Assembly: GCF_902705855.1 (NCBI RefSeq)
Contig: NZ_CACSIJ010000014.1
Span: 391,487-455,486 of the forward strand
DNA from: Zhongshania aliphaticivorans
GTDB taxonomy: Bacteria > Pseudomonadota > Gammaproteobacteria > Pseudomonadales > Spongiibacteraceae
Length of the DNA: 64,000 nucleotides
Reading direction: 5' to 3'
The notes beneath the pieces were generated by a model, which worked only from the letters and a program-made list of their open reading frames with translations, made no database searches and was not told where the DNA came from. Position 1 is the first letter of the stretch, and every line of letters starts with the position of its first letter. Positions 1-11,493 of the stretch are shown here, in pieces. The position numbers were made by a program, and so were the translations under genes.

Positions 1-1
1 G

Positions 2-1861
2 CAACCTGGCATAAGCAATGGCAAAGCGGTGGCATTTAATGCCTTTTGGAAAGATTGTCATATTGATCCTGAGTTAGTCGGCGAAAAGCCTCATCCAGAA
101 ACCTGCGGTCAATTGCGTGAGAGTTACGCAATGGGGGCGCCAATCATGGAGGGTAATGGGCAGCTGGGTGCAGCTACTACTTTTGCCGGGCAACAGCCTC
201 ACGGTCTGTCGGCGGTGAGTGCCGATCAATACAATATGATGTGGTTGCTTTGGGGCCTGCCAGGTCGGCCAGATAATTTTGATCAGCTAGTGGCAGAGCG
301 CCACGGCTTCGGTCCGGTTTTGAGTGGTCCCGATGCGTCTCGTAACCCCTACCCTCTACAGGGCGAAGATCCAAATCTAACGAATGGTGGCTCTGGTGTT
401 CTGCCACAGGGTTTGACGCAAACACGTAATAATGACGGTACATACAGCGGCTATATTGCGGCCAACTGCCAAGGTTGCCACAGCACGCCGGTGGAAACCG
501 CTGATGGGATTGAATACCACTATGGTGCAGGTGGAGGTTTGTTGGATGCAAGTACCTCTGCGCGTGACTTTGGCGCCTTGGGTGGCGCGGGAACTTTGTT
601 GATTGATCGCGCTGGTTTTGGTGGGCGAGTTCGGGGCACTAACAATGCGCAGTTTGCCAATGTGCTGGCACTACTGGGTAGCTTTGAAAACGCTGATCCA
701 ATGTCGTTTGGGCAAATTCTTAATAATGGTTCGACTGCTACCGGAGACACGCCTGCCTGGTGGAATGTTGGGCATCGGCCAGTCAAGTTTGTTGATGCCA
801 TGTTCTCTGGCGACGCGGTGCGAGTGGATTTTGCACTTTATTATCCACTGCTGGATAAAAACCCGTTGATCGATGGCGAAGCCCCTGGGGTTTTTGATAT
901 GGAGCGTGTCGATCAATGGATGAGTGAGAATGTACAGTACGGCGACCACTGGATTATGGCGCAGAAATCACCCGAGTATCCGGGAGAGATTGATGAACCT
1001 TTGGCCGAGCAGGGCGCGGTGTTGTTCCACACCAAAAACCTGTGGGCCGCAAACGTTAATAACCCCGTGCAACAGCCTAGTGAAGGCAATGGTAGCTGTG
1101 CTGGATGCCACGGCGCTTATTCACCGCGCTATGTGAACGATCCAAGTTATTTGGCAAGTCCAGCCTTGGAAGGTATGGCTAGCTACATCACGCCTATTGA
1201 AATTATCGGGACTGATCGTGTTCGTTTAGATACGTTTAATGAAGGCACGAATCAAGGCTTATCTGGAACGTTTGTGGGTTATCCCGAAACTGCCGGTACT
1301 GCGCAGGATTGCCGAGTTCAGAATATGGAGTCATTACGTGACGGTCGCCCCAAGGGGTATGCTGCGCCGCCACTTTACGGTATTTGGGCAACTGCGCCTT
1401 ATTTACATAATGGCTCGGTACCAAATATTGCTGCCGTGTTGGATTCGTCGGCACGCCCAGCAATTTGGCGCAGAGTGTCTAATTCCGCTCGGGCGGATCA
1501 GCAGGGCCAAGTGGTGATGGGCTTTGATTATAATTTTGCGCGTGCCTATGACCAGCAAAACGTAGGTTGGGATTACGAAGAACTAGATTGCGGCGGAGAT
1601 ATTAGCTTGCCGTATTTAGATTGCACGCCGCTTGATCCGCTGGTGGATGCTATTTTGCAAATTCCTGTGAATGCGCTGTTTTCTAATCTTTTATTGGCTT
1701 GGAATATCACCAATCCACCTATATTGAGCAATCAGGATGTGGAGAGTCGGAAAATTTATAACACAGCTATGTTTAGTCAAGGTAATGGCGGGCATGTGTT
1801 TAGTGATGTATTAAATGACGCCGAGCGCAAAGCGATTATTGAATACTTGAAAACCCTTTAA
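2..1861 (+). CDS. Di-heme c-type cytochrome, RoxA/MauG-like (5' truncated)
   Basis: The reading frame is open to the left edge, so the true start and signal peptide lie outside the window; the GTG at 29 is probably internal. Two CxxCH haem-c motifs are visible, CQGCH at 467-481 and CAGCH at 1097-1111, about 210 residues apart. A late motif, APYLHNGSVPNI, is shared by di-heme peroxidases of the MauG family and by rubber oxygenases. The spacing, the total length above 600 residues and the C-terminal IWRRVSN and VGWDYEELD stretches fit RoxA/RoxB-like extracellular dioxygenases best. It would act in the periplasm or outside the cell. The cleaved substrate cannot be told from sequence; polyisoprenoid is only the family precedent. 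An alternative is a generic di-heme cytochrome c peroxidase-like oxidoreductase. It stands alone, followed by a terminator. Confidence 0.75.
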   Translation, partial: QPGISNGKAVAFNAFWKDCHIDPELVGEKPHPETCGQLRESYAMGAPIMEGNGQLGAATTFAGQQPHGLSAVSADQYNMMWLLWGLPGRPDNFDQLVAERHGFGPVLSGPDASRNPYPLQGEDPNLTNGGSGVLPQGLTQTRNNDGTYSGYIAANCQGCHSTPVETADGIEYHYGAGGGLLDASTSARDFGALGGAGTLLIDRAGFGGRVRGTNNAQFANVLALLGSFENADPMSFGQILNNGSTATGDTPAWWNVGHRPVKFVDAMFSGDAVRVDFALYYPLLDKNPLIDGEAPGVFDMERVDQWMSENVQYGDHWIMAQKSPEYPGEIDEPLAEQGAVLFHTKNLWAANVNNPVQQPSEGNGSCAGCHGAYSPRYVNDPSYLASPALEGMASYITPIEIIGTDRVRLDTFNEGTNQGLSGTFVGYPETAGTAQDCRVQNMESLRDGRPKGYAAPPLYGIWATAPYLHNGSVPNIAAVLDSSARPAIWRRVSNSARADQQGQVVMGFDYNFARAYDQQNVGWDYEELDCGGDISLPYLDCTPLDPLVDAILQIPVNALFSNLLLAWNITNPPILSNQDVESRKIYNTAMFSQGNGGHVFSDVLNDAERKAIIEYLKTL

Positions 1862-1915
1862 GGTTTTTGCAAACGAAGAGGCAGAATAATGACAGTGCTT
1901 CGATTTTAAAAAATA

Positions 1916-1948
1916 AAAAGCCATTTAGTTAATCGCTAAATGGCTTTT
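1916..1948. terminator. Bidirectional rho-independent terminator
   Basis: AAAAGCCATTTAG (1916-1928) pairs perfectly with CTAAATGGCTTTT (1936-1948) around a 7-nt loop. T-runs on both strands let it serve the cytochrome gene (+) and the convergent fadH (-). Confidence 0.85.
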
Positions 1949-1989
1949 CTCTAAAGTTAGCCAATGTATGGCGTTACATCCCCGCGCGT

Positions 1990-4376
<2,387 letters not shown>

Positions 4377-5732
4377 ATGTCAGTGATTCAGTACATTGGT
4401 TTAGAACAATTTATGGAAGGGGTTGTTAGCCGGAATCCTGGTGAAGTCGAATTTCATCAGGCTGTCTACGAGGTTGCCGTTGATATTTTTGATTTTATAC
4501 GTGACAAGCCGGTCTACCATGAAGCGCAAATTTTACGCCGTATCGCTGAGCCAGATAGAGTGGTTTCTTTTCGCGTATGTTGGGAAGACGATACTGGCAA
4601 TGTCAGAGTGCAGCGGGGGTATCGCGTACAGAATAATAATTCCATCGGCCCCTACAAGGGTGGTCTACGGTTCCACAAAAGCGTTAATCAAAGTATTTTG
4701 AAGTTTCTCGCCTTCGAGCAAACCTTTAAGAATAGTTTAACCGGCTTGCCTATGGGTGGCGGAAAGGGAGGCTCTGATTTCGACCCTAAAGGAAAGTCTG
4801 ATCGTGAGATCATGCGTTTTTGCCAGTCGTTTATGACCGAGCTATATCGGCATGTGGGTGAAGACACGGATATTCCCGCCGGTGATATTGGCGTGGGCGC
4901 CCGGGAGATCGGTTATATGTTCGGCCAGTACAAGCGCATAACTAACCGTTACGTTGGTGTGTTAACAGGTAAGGGCCTGGAATGGGGTGGCAGCTTGGTT
5001 CGCAAAGAGGCTACCGGCTATGGTGTGGTGTATTTTTTAGATCATATGTTTAAACAAGAGAAAACCACCATTGACGGTAAAGTTATTGCGATCTCGGGGG
5101 CGGGCAATGTGGCTACACACGCCGCAGAGAAGGCAATTCAACTTGGCGCTAAGGTTGTCACCCTGTCTGATTCCACTGGTTTTATTCACGATCCCGATGG
5201 ATTTAATCATGAAAAAATTCAGTGGGTAGTTGAAAAAAAGAGTCAGGGGCGTGGAAGTTTAGCAAGTTACGTGGATATCTATTCTGGTGCTACTTTTCAT
5301 GCTGGAGAAAGGCCGTGGTCAGTATCCTGTGATGTTGCCATGCCCTGCGCAACGCAAAATGAACTGAACGAGAAAGAAGCTAAAATTCTACTGAAAAATG
5401 GCGTGAAGGCGGTAGTTGAAGGCGCGAATATGCCTTGCAGCAATGATGCTATTGCGGTGCTGCGGAATGCGCGAATTTTATTTGGCCCGGCTAAGGCCGC
5501 CAATGCGGGCGGTGTCGCCGTATCCGGTTTGGAAATGAGTCAAAATAGTACGCGAATCAGTTTAAAAGAAGAGCAGTTGCAGGGGATGCTGCGCGAGATT
5601 ATGGGAGATATCCATAAGAATTGTTTGGAGTTTGCCGTGCAGGACGATGGCTATGTTGATTATGCCAAGGGCGCTAATATAGCGGGCTTTAAGAAAGTCG
5701 CCAATGCAATGTTAGCGTTTGGAATATTGTGA
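4377..5732 (+). CDS. gdhA: NADP-specific glutamate dehydrogenase, GdhA
   Basis: It catalyses reductive amination of 2-oxoglutarate with ammonium to glutamate in the cytoplasm, an entry point for nitrogen. The 451 residues match the small hexameric bacterial enzyme (about 447). The substrate-binding segment GGLRFHKSVN and the catalytic glycine/lysine loop LPMGGGKGGSDFDPKGKSD (about 124-142) are intact, as is the ammonium/glutamate site DTDIPAGDIGVG. The second half carries the nucleotide-binding GAGNVATHAAEKA fingerprint. It is monocistronic, with a GAGG ribosome-binding site 8-9 nt before the ATG. NADP preference is inferred from similarity to the E. coli type, not from a decisive residue. 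Confidence 0.93.
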   Translation: MSVIQYIGLEQFMEGVVSRNPGEVEFHQAVYEVAVDIFDFIRDKPVYHEAQILRRIAEPDRVVSFRVCWEDDTGNVRVQRGYRVQNNNSIGPYKGGLRFHKSVNQSILKFLAFEQTFKNSLTGLPMGGGKGGSDFDPKGKSDREIMRFCQSFMTELYRHVGEDTDIPAGDIGVGAREIGYMFGQYKRITNRYVGVLTGKGLEWGGSLVRKEATGYGVVYFLDHMFKQEKTTIDGKVIAISGAGNVATHAAEKAIQLGAKVVTLSDSTGFIHDPDGFNHEKIQWVVEKKSQGRGSLASYVDIYSGATFHAGERPWSVSCDVAMPCATQNELNEKEAKILLKNGVKAVVEGANMPCSNDAIAVLRNARILFGPAKAANAGGVAVSGLEMSQNSTRISLKEEQLQGMLREIMGDIHKNCLEFAVQDDGYVDYAKGANIAGFKKVANAMLAFGIL

Positions 5733-5791
5733 AAATAAAAACGCCGCCAGAGATATTTTCTGACGACATTTATTGATGTGCGATATCTCAA

Positions 5792-5829
5792 AAAAAGGGC
5801 CAGTGAGCAATGCGCTCGCTGACCCTTTT
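5792..5829. terminator. Terminator between gdhA and convergent lipoprotein gene
   Basis: AAAAGGG-CCAGTGAGC pairs with GCTCGCTGACCCTTTT around a 5-nt loop, with one mismatch and one wobble. A/T runs on both sides make it usable from both directions. Confidence 0.75.
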
Positions 5830-5849
5830 AGGACGATATTGCTAAAAAA

Positions 5850-6839
5850 TTATCGCGCTGCGGATAATGCACCGAGTACGCGCTTGTTAGCTTCAGTCAG
5901 CGCTGCGCTAGCTTTGACCTTATACTCGCTTGGATTGGCAGTGATATTGATATCTTTAGCGCTAGACGAGCCGCCGCTTACTGCGCCCAATACTGAGGAG
6001 AACACGTTGGCGGCTTTTTGCAGTCCGCTGGTAGAGTCTTCACTCTTACCGTAAGCCCCTGGGATAACAACTGGTGCTTGAATTAGAATTTTCCCGTTTG
6101 GATGATTAAAAGTGCTCGTTATGCCGCGCATCCAATTAATGCCTGATCCTGGAATAACTTGAAGACCTTGGCCGGCACTGACTTCGGCGGAGTATTCGGC
6201 TCCTTTTATGTCGGAGTAAGCATTTGACTTGTAGTCGGTTTCACTTCCGAAGTAGACAAAGTGTACGGCGTACTCGACGTTTATAATTGGCAATTGCACT
6301 TGGTTAGCGGCGTCATAGGCTGCGTAGGGTAGAGAGTCGGAGATGTCTTTCTTAATTAGGCTGCGTCCGCTGGGCGCGAATGTGGTGTCTTCGCGGCTGC
6401 CACCTGTGATTATTTTTAATGACGATGTGGTCTTTTTTGGACTGTCTTCATATTTAAGCGATTGCCAAGCTGCGTTGTTGCTGAGAGTACTTTGGTCAGC
6501 AATGGTATAGCCGTTGGCTGTGAGACCTGCGATAAAATCTTGGTAGGCGGCATCGGTAATACTTTGCATGACATCGTCTGGTACGCCGACTAATTTAGCG
6601 CGCATGCTACTGGTTGCGTAGCCGGTATCACTGCTAAACATGGAGCTTTTGGCGGTCGCTGATGTTTTGTCGAAGGTGATAAACGTCACTCTAAAATCAC
6701 CTAATAAAACCTTGTTTTGGCCGGTAAAAGTGTCGGCATTTTCAATGGCAATTGGATCAACTTGCTTTGTGGCGCCACCTATTCCGGCGCAGGCGCTTAT
6801 CAGCGTGAGAATCACGGCTGAGAAAATTATTTTTTTCAT
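5850..6839 (-). CDS. Putative lipoprotein of unknown function
   Basis: A 329-residue protein I do not recognise. The N-terminus is a lipoprotein signal peptide: basic MKK, a hydrophobic core and a lipobox LISAC, with the lipidated cysteine at about residue 17. The mature part is rich in Ser, Thr, Ala and Tyr with alternating polar and hydrophobic segments, suggesting a beta-rich periplasmic or outer-membrane-anchored domain. A glycine/serine-rich linker (SGGSSSAKD) precedes a short C-terminal helix. It is transcribed alone, towards gdhA, with a perfect GC-flanked palindrome 61 nt upstream of its start (6900-6915), which may be an operator. Confidence 0.7.
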   Translation of the reverse strand: MKKIIFSAVILTLISACAGIGGATKQVDPIAIENADTFTGQNKVLLGDFRVTFITFDKTSATAKSSMFSSDTGYATSSMRAKLVGVPDDVMQSITDAAYQDFIAGLTANGYTIADQSTLSNNAAWQSLKYEDSPKKTTSSLKIITGGSREDTTFAPSGRSLIKKDISDSLPYAAYDAANQVQLPIINVEYAVHFVYFGSETDYKSNAYSDIKGAEYSAEVSAGQGLQVIPGSGINWMRGITSTFNHPNGKILIQAPVVIPGAYGKSEDSTSGLQKAANVFSSVLGAVSGGSSSAKDINITANPSEYKVKASAALTEANKRVLGALSAAR

Positions 6840-6899
6840 GGGGAACTCGTAATTTTTCTAGGGGGTGTTCATTTTAGGAGGCTAGGCGTGCGTGGGTAA

Positions 6900-6915
6900 C
6901 CCCCTAATTAGGGGG
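6900..6915. promoter_or_regulatory. 16-bp perfect palindrome, possible operator
   Basis: CCCCCTAATTAGGGGG is fully self-complementary and sits 61 nt upstream of the lipoprotein start. The half TAGGGGG recurs at 6859-6865, closer to the gene. There is no T-run, so a terminator is less likely than a regulator site; NarL/LuxR-type response regulators often bind C-rich/G-rich palindromes of this size. Confidence 0.45.
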
Positions 6916-6932
6916 CTTCAGGTGGGGAATAA

Positions 6933-6975
6933 GGGCGGAGCTATAAACTGCGTTTACAACGGTTTGTCTCCGCCC
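6933..6975 (-). terminator. Putative terminator after yjdM
   Basis: GGGCGGAG (6933-6940) pairs with CTCCGCCC (6968-6975), with a possible AAAC/GTTT inner pairing. It lies directly downstream of the yjdM stop on the minus strand. The following TTATT is a weak U-tract. Confidence 0.5.
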
Positions 6976-6981
6976 TAATAA

Positions 6982-7323
6982 TCACTGGCTTTTCTTAACG
7001 AATTCTGACTTTAGCATCATCGGGCCTATACCTTTGATATTGCAATCGATGTCGTGATCGCCCTCTACCAGCCGACCAATTTTCACTTTAGTGCCAATTT
7101 TTGCGGTAGTCGATGTGCCCTTGATTTTAAGGTCTTTAATCAGTGTCACATAGTCACCTTCGGCCAGCAGGTTGCCGTTGGCATCTTTAACAACGAATTC
7201 ACTTTCTGTTGCTACTGTTTCGTTAGGATTCCATTCGAATCCGCATTCCGGACAAGATAATACGGCTTGTACTTCATAGACGTAGCTTGATTCACATTTT
7301 GGGCAGGGGGGTAGAGTATTCAT
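6982..7323 (-). CDS. yjdM: YjdM/PhnA family zinc-ribbon protein
   Basis: A 113-residue cytoplasmic protein matching E. coli YjdM (formerly PhnA, 111 aa). The N-terminus has a zinc ribbon [10 protein letters not shown]...CPECGFEW, followed by the family SH3-like domain with [23 protein letters not shown]. Despite the old name, the family has no proven catalytic role in phosphonate use. It follows a small gene and a SulP transporter on the same strand (20 nt after the small gene), so the three may be co-transcribed. An AGGAG ribosome-binding site precedes the ATG. Confidence 0.88.
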   Translation of the reverse strand: MNTLPPCPKCESSYVYEVQAVLSCPECGFEWNPNETVATESEFVVKDANGNLLAEGDYVTLIKDLKIKGTSTTAKIGTKVKIGRLVEGDHDIDCNIKGIGPMMLKSEFVKKSQ

Positions 7324-7343
7324 TACTTATCTCCTTTAAAAAA

Positions 7344-7574
7344 TTATAAATAAACCGTGAAATCACTTAGGCCAAGTGATTTGATTAATGGGACTAATGT
7401 ATTTAAGTCTTCTGTGGCGATGGGTTCGTCATCATTGTCGGCAAAAACAAATGACTTGCTGTGCTTGTCGCGTAGCATAACAAACCATTGGGCTTGATTG
7501 CCCGGCCTGATTCGCACTTGCGCTTCTTTCCAAGCGCCGGTTTTGCCTAAGGCAATGGCATTATCTAGTTTCAT
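7344..7574 (-). CDS. Small conserved-looking protein of unknown function
   Basis: 76 residues, cytoplasmic, no signal peptide or membrane segment; I do not recognise the family. It begins with basic and amphipathic stretches and ends in LIKSLGLSDFTVYL. Its ATG lies inside the end of the upstream SulP gene (14-nt overlap), with GGAAC just upstream, so translation is probably coupled to the transporter. The overlap and the short gap to yjdM support a real gene. Confidence 0.6.
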   Translation of the reverse strand: MKLDNAIALGKTGAWKEAQVRIRPGNQAQWFVMLRDKHSKSFVFADNDDEPIATEDLNTLVPLIKSLGLSDFTVYL

Positions 7575-9303
7575 ATGATGTTCCTTTCTTTAGGGCATCT
7601 TCAATGGCATCGTCTAGCGTGGGAAATGATGCGGCTAGAGCGCCTGAAGCTTCTCCTCGTGCTTTTGCTAAGGTTTTTAGTGGTTGAAATTGCCAGTTAG
7701 AAAAACGAATTGATATTTTATTTTTTTCGCAGTGGTCAATTAATTTCTTGATCGCAGAGAGCCCGCCGGCGTCCAAGTAGGCGCTGTATTGTAAGTGTAT
7801 GATAAGGCCATTAACCTCAACCATTTGGGTAGAAAGTTCTCCGACGATGCGATCGGCGGCGGCAAAAAATAAGGGACCTCGAATTTTTAAAACTCTTATA
7901 TTCTTTGGTGGCTTTGTGTGGACAAAGTCCGGGTTGTTAGTAATGTCGACCACATCTGTTAGTGCGGCAATTTCTTTCATAAATAATAGAGAAGCCAACA
8001 CGATGCCGGCGGTGATGGCGATGACCATATCGAAGAAAACAGTCAGCGATAGGCAGGTCAAAAATACCAGTACATCGCTGGTGGGAGAGGAGCGTACCAG
8101 TTTTACGGATTTTGCCGCTTCGCTCATATTCCAGGCAACCACTATAAGAAGTGCTGCCATGGCGGGCATAGGAATGTACGCCAAGATTCGAGCTAGAAGT
8201 AATAAACTGAGTAATACAACTATTGAGTGAACAATGGCTGCAATAGGCGATGCGGCACCGGTCTTAAAGTTGGTTGCTGAGCGCGCGATGGCTGCTGTTG
8301 CCGTTACGCCGCCAAAGAAAGGAGTTATCAGGTTACCTAAACCTTGCGCTAGTAATTCGCTATTGGCGCTGTGGCGTTTGCCTGACATGCCGTCGAGTAC
8401 AACTGCGCACAGCAATGATTCGATGGCACCTAGCATGGCGATGGCGAAGGCGGCGGGAAGTAGCTCTGATATTAAGCTCAGGGATAGCCCCAGTGCTTGC
8501 CCATCTGCGCCGGGTCTGTTCCAGGGCCAGTCAAATGTGGGTAGGTAAGGGGGGATGCCAGGCGCTTGTTCACCGCTGGGTAGCAAGTAATGGAAGCGGG
8601 AGCCAATGGTGTCCACGTCGATGCCTTGCCAACTCAAGACAATCCCTAATAGGCAGGCTAATACCAGTGCGGGCAAGTGCGCTGGAATACGGGTACCAAG
8701 TCGCGGCCACACAATCATAACCGCAAGCGTGAATAGGGCTATGGCGAAACTACCCAAATCGATTTGCTGAAAATGGCTGCTGATGGCGATTAGCTTATCG
8801 ATGAAGTGTTCCGGCATTTTGTCGATTGTCATGCCGGTAAAATCGGTGATCTGTAAGACGGCGATTACAATGGCAATACCGCCCGTAAACCCCAATGTTA
8901 CTGATTCAGGGATGTACTCAATAAAGCGGCCGAGTCGCGCGTAGGCCATAGCGACCAAGATGCCACCGGCCATAATTGAGGCCAACAATAAACCTGCTAA
9001 GCCATATTTTTCTGCCAGTGGATGCAAGATAACGACGAATGCAGCCGTCGGTCCAGAAATGCTGAAACGACTCCCCCCCGTCAACGCAATGATGGCACCG
9101 GCAATCAGCGCCGTATACAGACCGTATTGCGGTGCTACACCGCTGGCAATAGCCAGTGCCATGGCTAATGGAATGGCAATAATACCGACGGTTATTCCGG
9201 CGATGACGTCTTTGATTAAATCTGCGCGGGAGTATCCATCGGCAAATGCTTCACGGAGTGCATGCCCTGCTCGCAATGACAAAAGATGTCCTCTATGAGA
9301 CAA
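7561..9303 (-). CDS. dauA: SulP/SLC26 family anion transporter, DauA type
   Basis: A 580-residue inner-membrane transporter with a C-terminal STAS domain. It is close along its whole length to E. coli DauA (YchM), an aerobic C4-dicarboxylate carrier: the N-terminal DLIAGITVGIIAIPLAMA-type helix, FIEYIPESVTLGFTGG, AMLGAIESLLCAVVLDGMSG and the SulP motif ATAAIARSATNFKTGA are all present. About 12-14 membrane helices span residues 25-440; STAS covers about 465-570. Substrate inferred from DauA: succinate, fumarate or aspartate; other SulP proteins carry sulfate or bicarbonate. It is divergent from pckA, and the operator-like repeats lie in the shared intergenic region, so C4-acid import and gluconeogenesis may share control. 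Confidence 0.85.
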   Translation of the reverse strand: MSHRGHLLSLRAGHALREAFADGYSRADLIKDVIAGITVGIIAIPLAMALAIASGVAPQYGLYTALIAGAIIALTGGSRFSISGPTAAFVVILHPLAEKYGLAGLLLASIMAGGILVAMAYARLGRFIEYIPESVTLGFTGGIAIVIAVLQITDFTGMTIDKMPEHFIDKLIAISSHFQQIDLGSFAIALFTLAVMIVWPRLGTRIPAHLPALVLACLLGIVLSWQGIDVDTIGSRFHYLLPSGEQAPGIPPYLPTFDWPWNRPGADGQALGLSLSLISELLPAAFAIAMLGAIESLLCAVVLDGMSGKRHSANSELLAQGLGNLITPFFGGVTATAAIARSATNFKTGAASPIAAIVHSIVVLLSLLLLARILAYIPMPAMAALLIVVAWNMSEAAKSVKLVRSSPTSDVLVFLTCLSLTVFFDMVIAITAGIVLASLLFMKEIAALTDVVDITNNPDFVHTKPPKNIRVLKIRGPLFFAAADRIVGELSTQMVEVNGLIIHLQYSAYLDAGGLSAIKKLIDHCEKNKISIRFSNWQFQPLKTLAKARGEASGALAASFPTLDDAIEDALKKGTSYETR

Positions 9304-9438
9304 GCGAGGTTTTCCTTTTCAGGGTGAGTGGTGGATTAGCTTCTTACTACCATCAATTTGGCCTTGCCGCGTGGGCGAAAATATCATCTCCATGCATTGG
9401 GGTGTGCTTAGTTATGCTATACGGGAGCATTGTTAAGT

Positions 9439-9469
9439 ATGATAATAGTATTATAATGATATTATCATT
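9439..9469. promoter_or_regulatory. ATGATA-type inverted repeats upstream of pckA
   Basis: ATGATAATA (9439-9447) is the reverse complement of TATTATCAT (9460-9468). Inside, AATGATA-T-TATCATT (9455-9469) is itself a palindrome, giving three ATGATA half-sites. The same half-site pair occurs upstream of the ribbon-helix-helix gene at 11494-11525, which makes this the likely operator of that regulator. It lies 54 nt before the pckA ATG. Confidence 0.65.
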
Positions 9470-9522
9470 TAAGGTTGTTGAAAGTCACATCCATATTAAC
9501 TTCAGTAAAAGGAACCCTAGTC

Positions 9523-11136
9523 ATGTCTCTCCTCCGATTACAGCAGGCCCTTCAGCACTATGGCATTCATGATTCTGAGGCGATTCTATACAATCCGGAC
9601 TATGAGACCTTATTCCAAGAAGAAACGCGTTCAGAGCTGGAGGGTTATGAGTCGGCGCGTTTAACAAGCAGCGGCGCAGTCGCGGTGGATACCGGTATAT
9701 TCACTGGCCGCTCGCCAAAGGATAAATATTTCGTCAAGGACGATACCACCCGCGATACGCTGTGGTGGTCAGATCAGGGTAAGAACGACAATAAACCAAT
9801 TACTCAAGAAACTTGGCAATCCCTAAAGGCCGTAGTGGGCGAGCAGCTTAGCGGTAAGCGCTTGTTTGTTGATGATCTATTTTGTGGCGCGAATCCTGCG
9901 AGCCGTTTAAAAGTCCGCTTTGTAACAGAAGTCGCTTGGCAGTCTCACTTTGTAAAGAATATGTTCATTCGTCCTTCGGCGACTGAGCTTGAAAACTTTG
10001 AGCCGGACTTCGTTGTGCTGAACGGGGCTAAGACGGTTAATCCGAATTGGCAGGACCAGGGTCTGAATTCGGAGAATTTCGTTGCTTTTAATATGACCGA
10101 GGGGGTGCAGCTTATTGGCGGTACTTGGTATGGCGGCGAAATGAAAAAAGGGCTTTTTTCAGTTATGAATTACCTGCTGCCGCAGAAGGGAATTGCTTCC
10201 ATGCATTGCTCTGCCAATGTTGGGCCCGACGGCGACACTGCGATATTTTTCGGGCTGTCTGGGACAGGCAAAACCACCTTGTCAACCGACCCCAAGCGCG
10301 CATTAATCGGTGATGATGAACACGGTTGGGATGACAGCGGCGTGTTTAATTTTGAGGGTGGCTGCTACGCCAAAACCATTAACCTTAGTCAAGAGCAAGA
10401 ACCCGAAATATATGCAGCGATCAAGCGCGATGCATTATTGGAAAATGTGGTTGTTGATGACGCCGGTAATGTCGATTTTTCAGATTCGTCTAAAACTGAA
10501 AATACCCGAGTTTCGTACCCGATTTACCATATTGATAATATCGTCAAGCCGGTTTCTGTGGGTGGTCATGCAAATAAGGTTATCTTCTTAACCGCTGATG
10601 CGTTTGGTGTGTTGCCGCCGGTGGCGCGATTGACTAAAGAGCAGGCGCGCTATTATTTCTTGTCCGGCTATACCTCTAAATTGGCGGGCACCGAGCGGGG
10701 AATTACCGAACCTACGCCAACCTTTTCGGCGTGTTTTGGTGCTGCGTTTTTAAGTTTGCATCCCACCCAGTATGCAGAGGTGCTTAATAATCGCATGGAA
10801 CAGTCTAACGCTCAGGCTTATCTCGTAAATACGGGTTGGAACGGCACCGGTGAGCGAATCTCTATTAAAGCGACTCGACGTATTATTGACGCCATTCTGA
10901 ATGGTTCAATTGAGGACGCGGAATTTAATACGTTACCTATTTTTGGCCTGCAAATTCCTCAGGCTCTTGAAGGGGTAGATGGCGGTATTATCGACCCGAG
11001 AAATACTTACGGTGATATTAACGAATGGACCGATAAGGCCTCCGCGCTTGCTGCAAAGTTTGTTGCTAATTTCAGCCAATTTACGGATACCGAGAACGGC
11101 CTTGCCTTGGTGGCTGCAGGCCCCAAACTAGGCTAG
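9523..11136 (+). CDS. pckA: Phosphoenolpyruvate carboxykinase (ATP), PckA
   Basis: It converts oxaloacetate plus ATP to PEP, CO2 and ADP, the committed step of gluconeogenesis. Visible motifs: the substrate/Mn site [12 protein letters not shown], the kinase-1a P-loop [14 protein letters not shown], the 2a motif [11 protein letters not shown] and the adenine-binding segment [14 protein letters not shown] place the start at ATG 9523 (AAAAGGA ribosome-binding site 10 nt upstream), giving 537 residues, close to E. coli (540); an in-frame TTG at 9475 is less likely. The upstream region holds a cluster of ATGATA repeats, probably for the RHH regulator encoded just downstream on the opposite strand. 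Confidence 0.95.
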   Translation: MSLLRLQQALQHYGIHDSEAILYNPDYETLFQEETRSELEGYESARLTSSGAVAVDTGIFTGRSPKDKYFVKDDTTRDTLWWSDQGKNDNKPITQETWQSLKAVVGEQLSGKRLFVDDLFCGANPASRLKVRFVTEVAWQSHFVKNMFIRPSATELENFEPDFVVLNGAKTVNPNWQDQGLNSENFVAFNMTEGVQLIGGTWYGGEMKKGLFSVMNYLLPQKGIASMHCSANVGPDGDTAIFFGLSGTGKTTLSTDPKRALIGDDEHGWDDSGVFNFEGGCYAKTINLSQEQEPEIYAAIKRDALLENVVVDDAGNVDFSDSSKTENTRVSYPIYHIDNIVKPVSVGGHANKVIFLTADAFGVLPPVARLTKEQARYYFLSGYTSKLAGTERGITEPTPTFSACFGAAFLSLHPTQYAEVLNNRMEQSNAQAYLVNTGWNGTGERISIKATRRIIDAILNGSIEDAEFNTLPIFGLQIPQALEGVDGGIIDPRNTYGDINEWTDKASALAAKFVANFSQFTDTENGLALVAAGPKLG

Positions 11137-11288
11137 TGAGAGGTGTAAGCCAATTTGAGGTGGGTGTTGAGTGCGGGTAGCATTTTCCCCTGCTTCAGTT
11201 TGGTCGACGGGTTTTTGTCAGTTTTTTGGGCTGCGGATAAGTTCTGGTGTAGTGCTTGTAGTCGCGATCTATCGCATAGCGGCCAGTG

Positions 11289-11483
11289 TTATCGCTTCGA
11301 TTTTGGGCCTTTTGCGGTAGCTGGGCTTGTGCTGTAGGTGACGCCATGCTCGTTTAGGTAGCCGCGAATTAGTTGGCGTACTACTTGTGATGGGGTGAGG
11401 TCTTGAGTTGCGCAAAGCTCTTCGAATGCCGCCTTCTTTGCAGGGTCAACTAAGACAGTCAGTCGAGCAGTTTTTGATTCCAA
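11289..11483 (-). CDS. Ribbon-helix-helix (CopG/MetJ-like) transcriptional regulator
   Basis: A small DNA-binding protein of about 64 residues. The N-terminal strand TARLTVLVDP followed by helix KKAAFEELCATQ, a turn DLTPS and helix QVVRQLIRGYLNEHG is the ribbon-helix-helix fold, which binds DNA as a dimer through the paired strand. The tail is basic (KGPKSKR). I choose TTG at 11483 because GGAG lies 6 nt upstream; an in-frame TTG at 11495 has no ribosome-binding site. It is convergent with pckA. A near-perfect AATTATCATT/AATGATAATA inverted repeat sits directly before the start, and matching half-sites lie before pckA, so autoregulation and pckA control are inferred. An antitoxin role is unlikely since no toxin neighbour is seen. 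Confidence 0.75.
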   Translation of the reverse strand: MESKTARLTVLVDPAKKAAFEELCATQDLTPSQVVRQLIRGYLNEHGVTYSTSPATAKGPKSKR

Positions 11484-11493
11484 AACATTCTCC

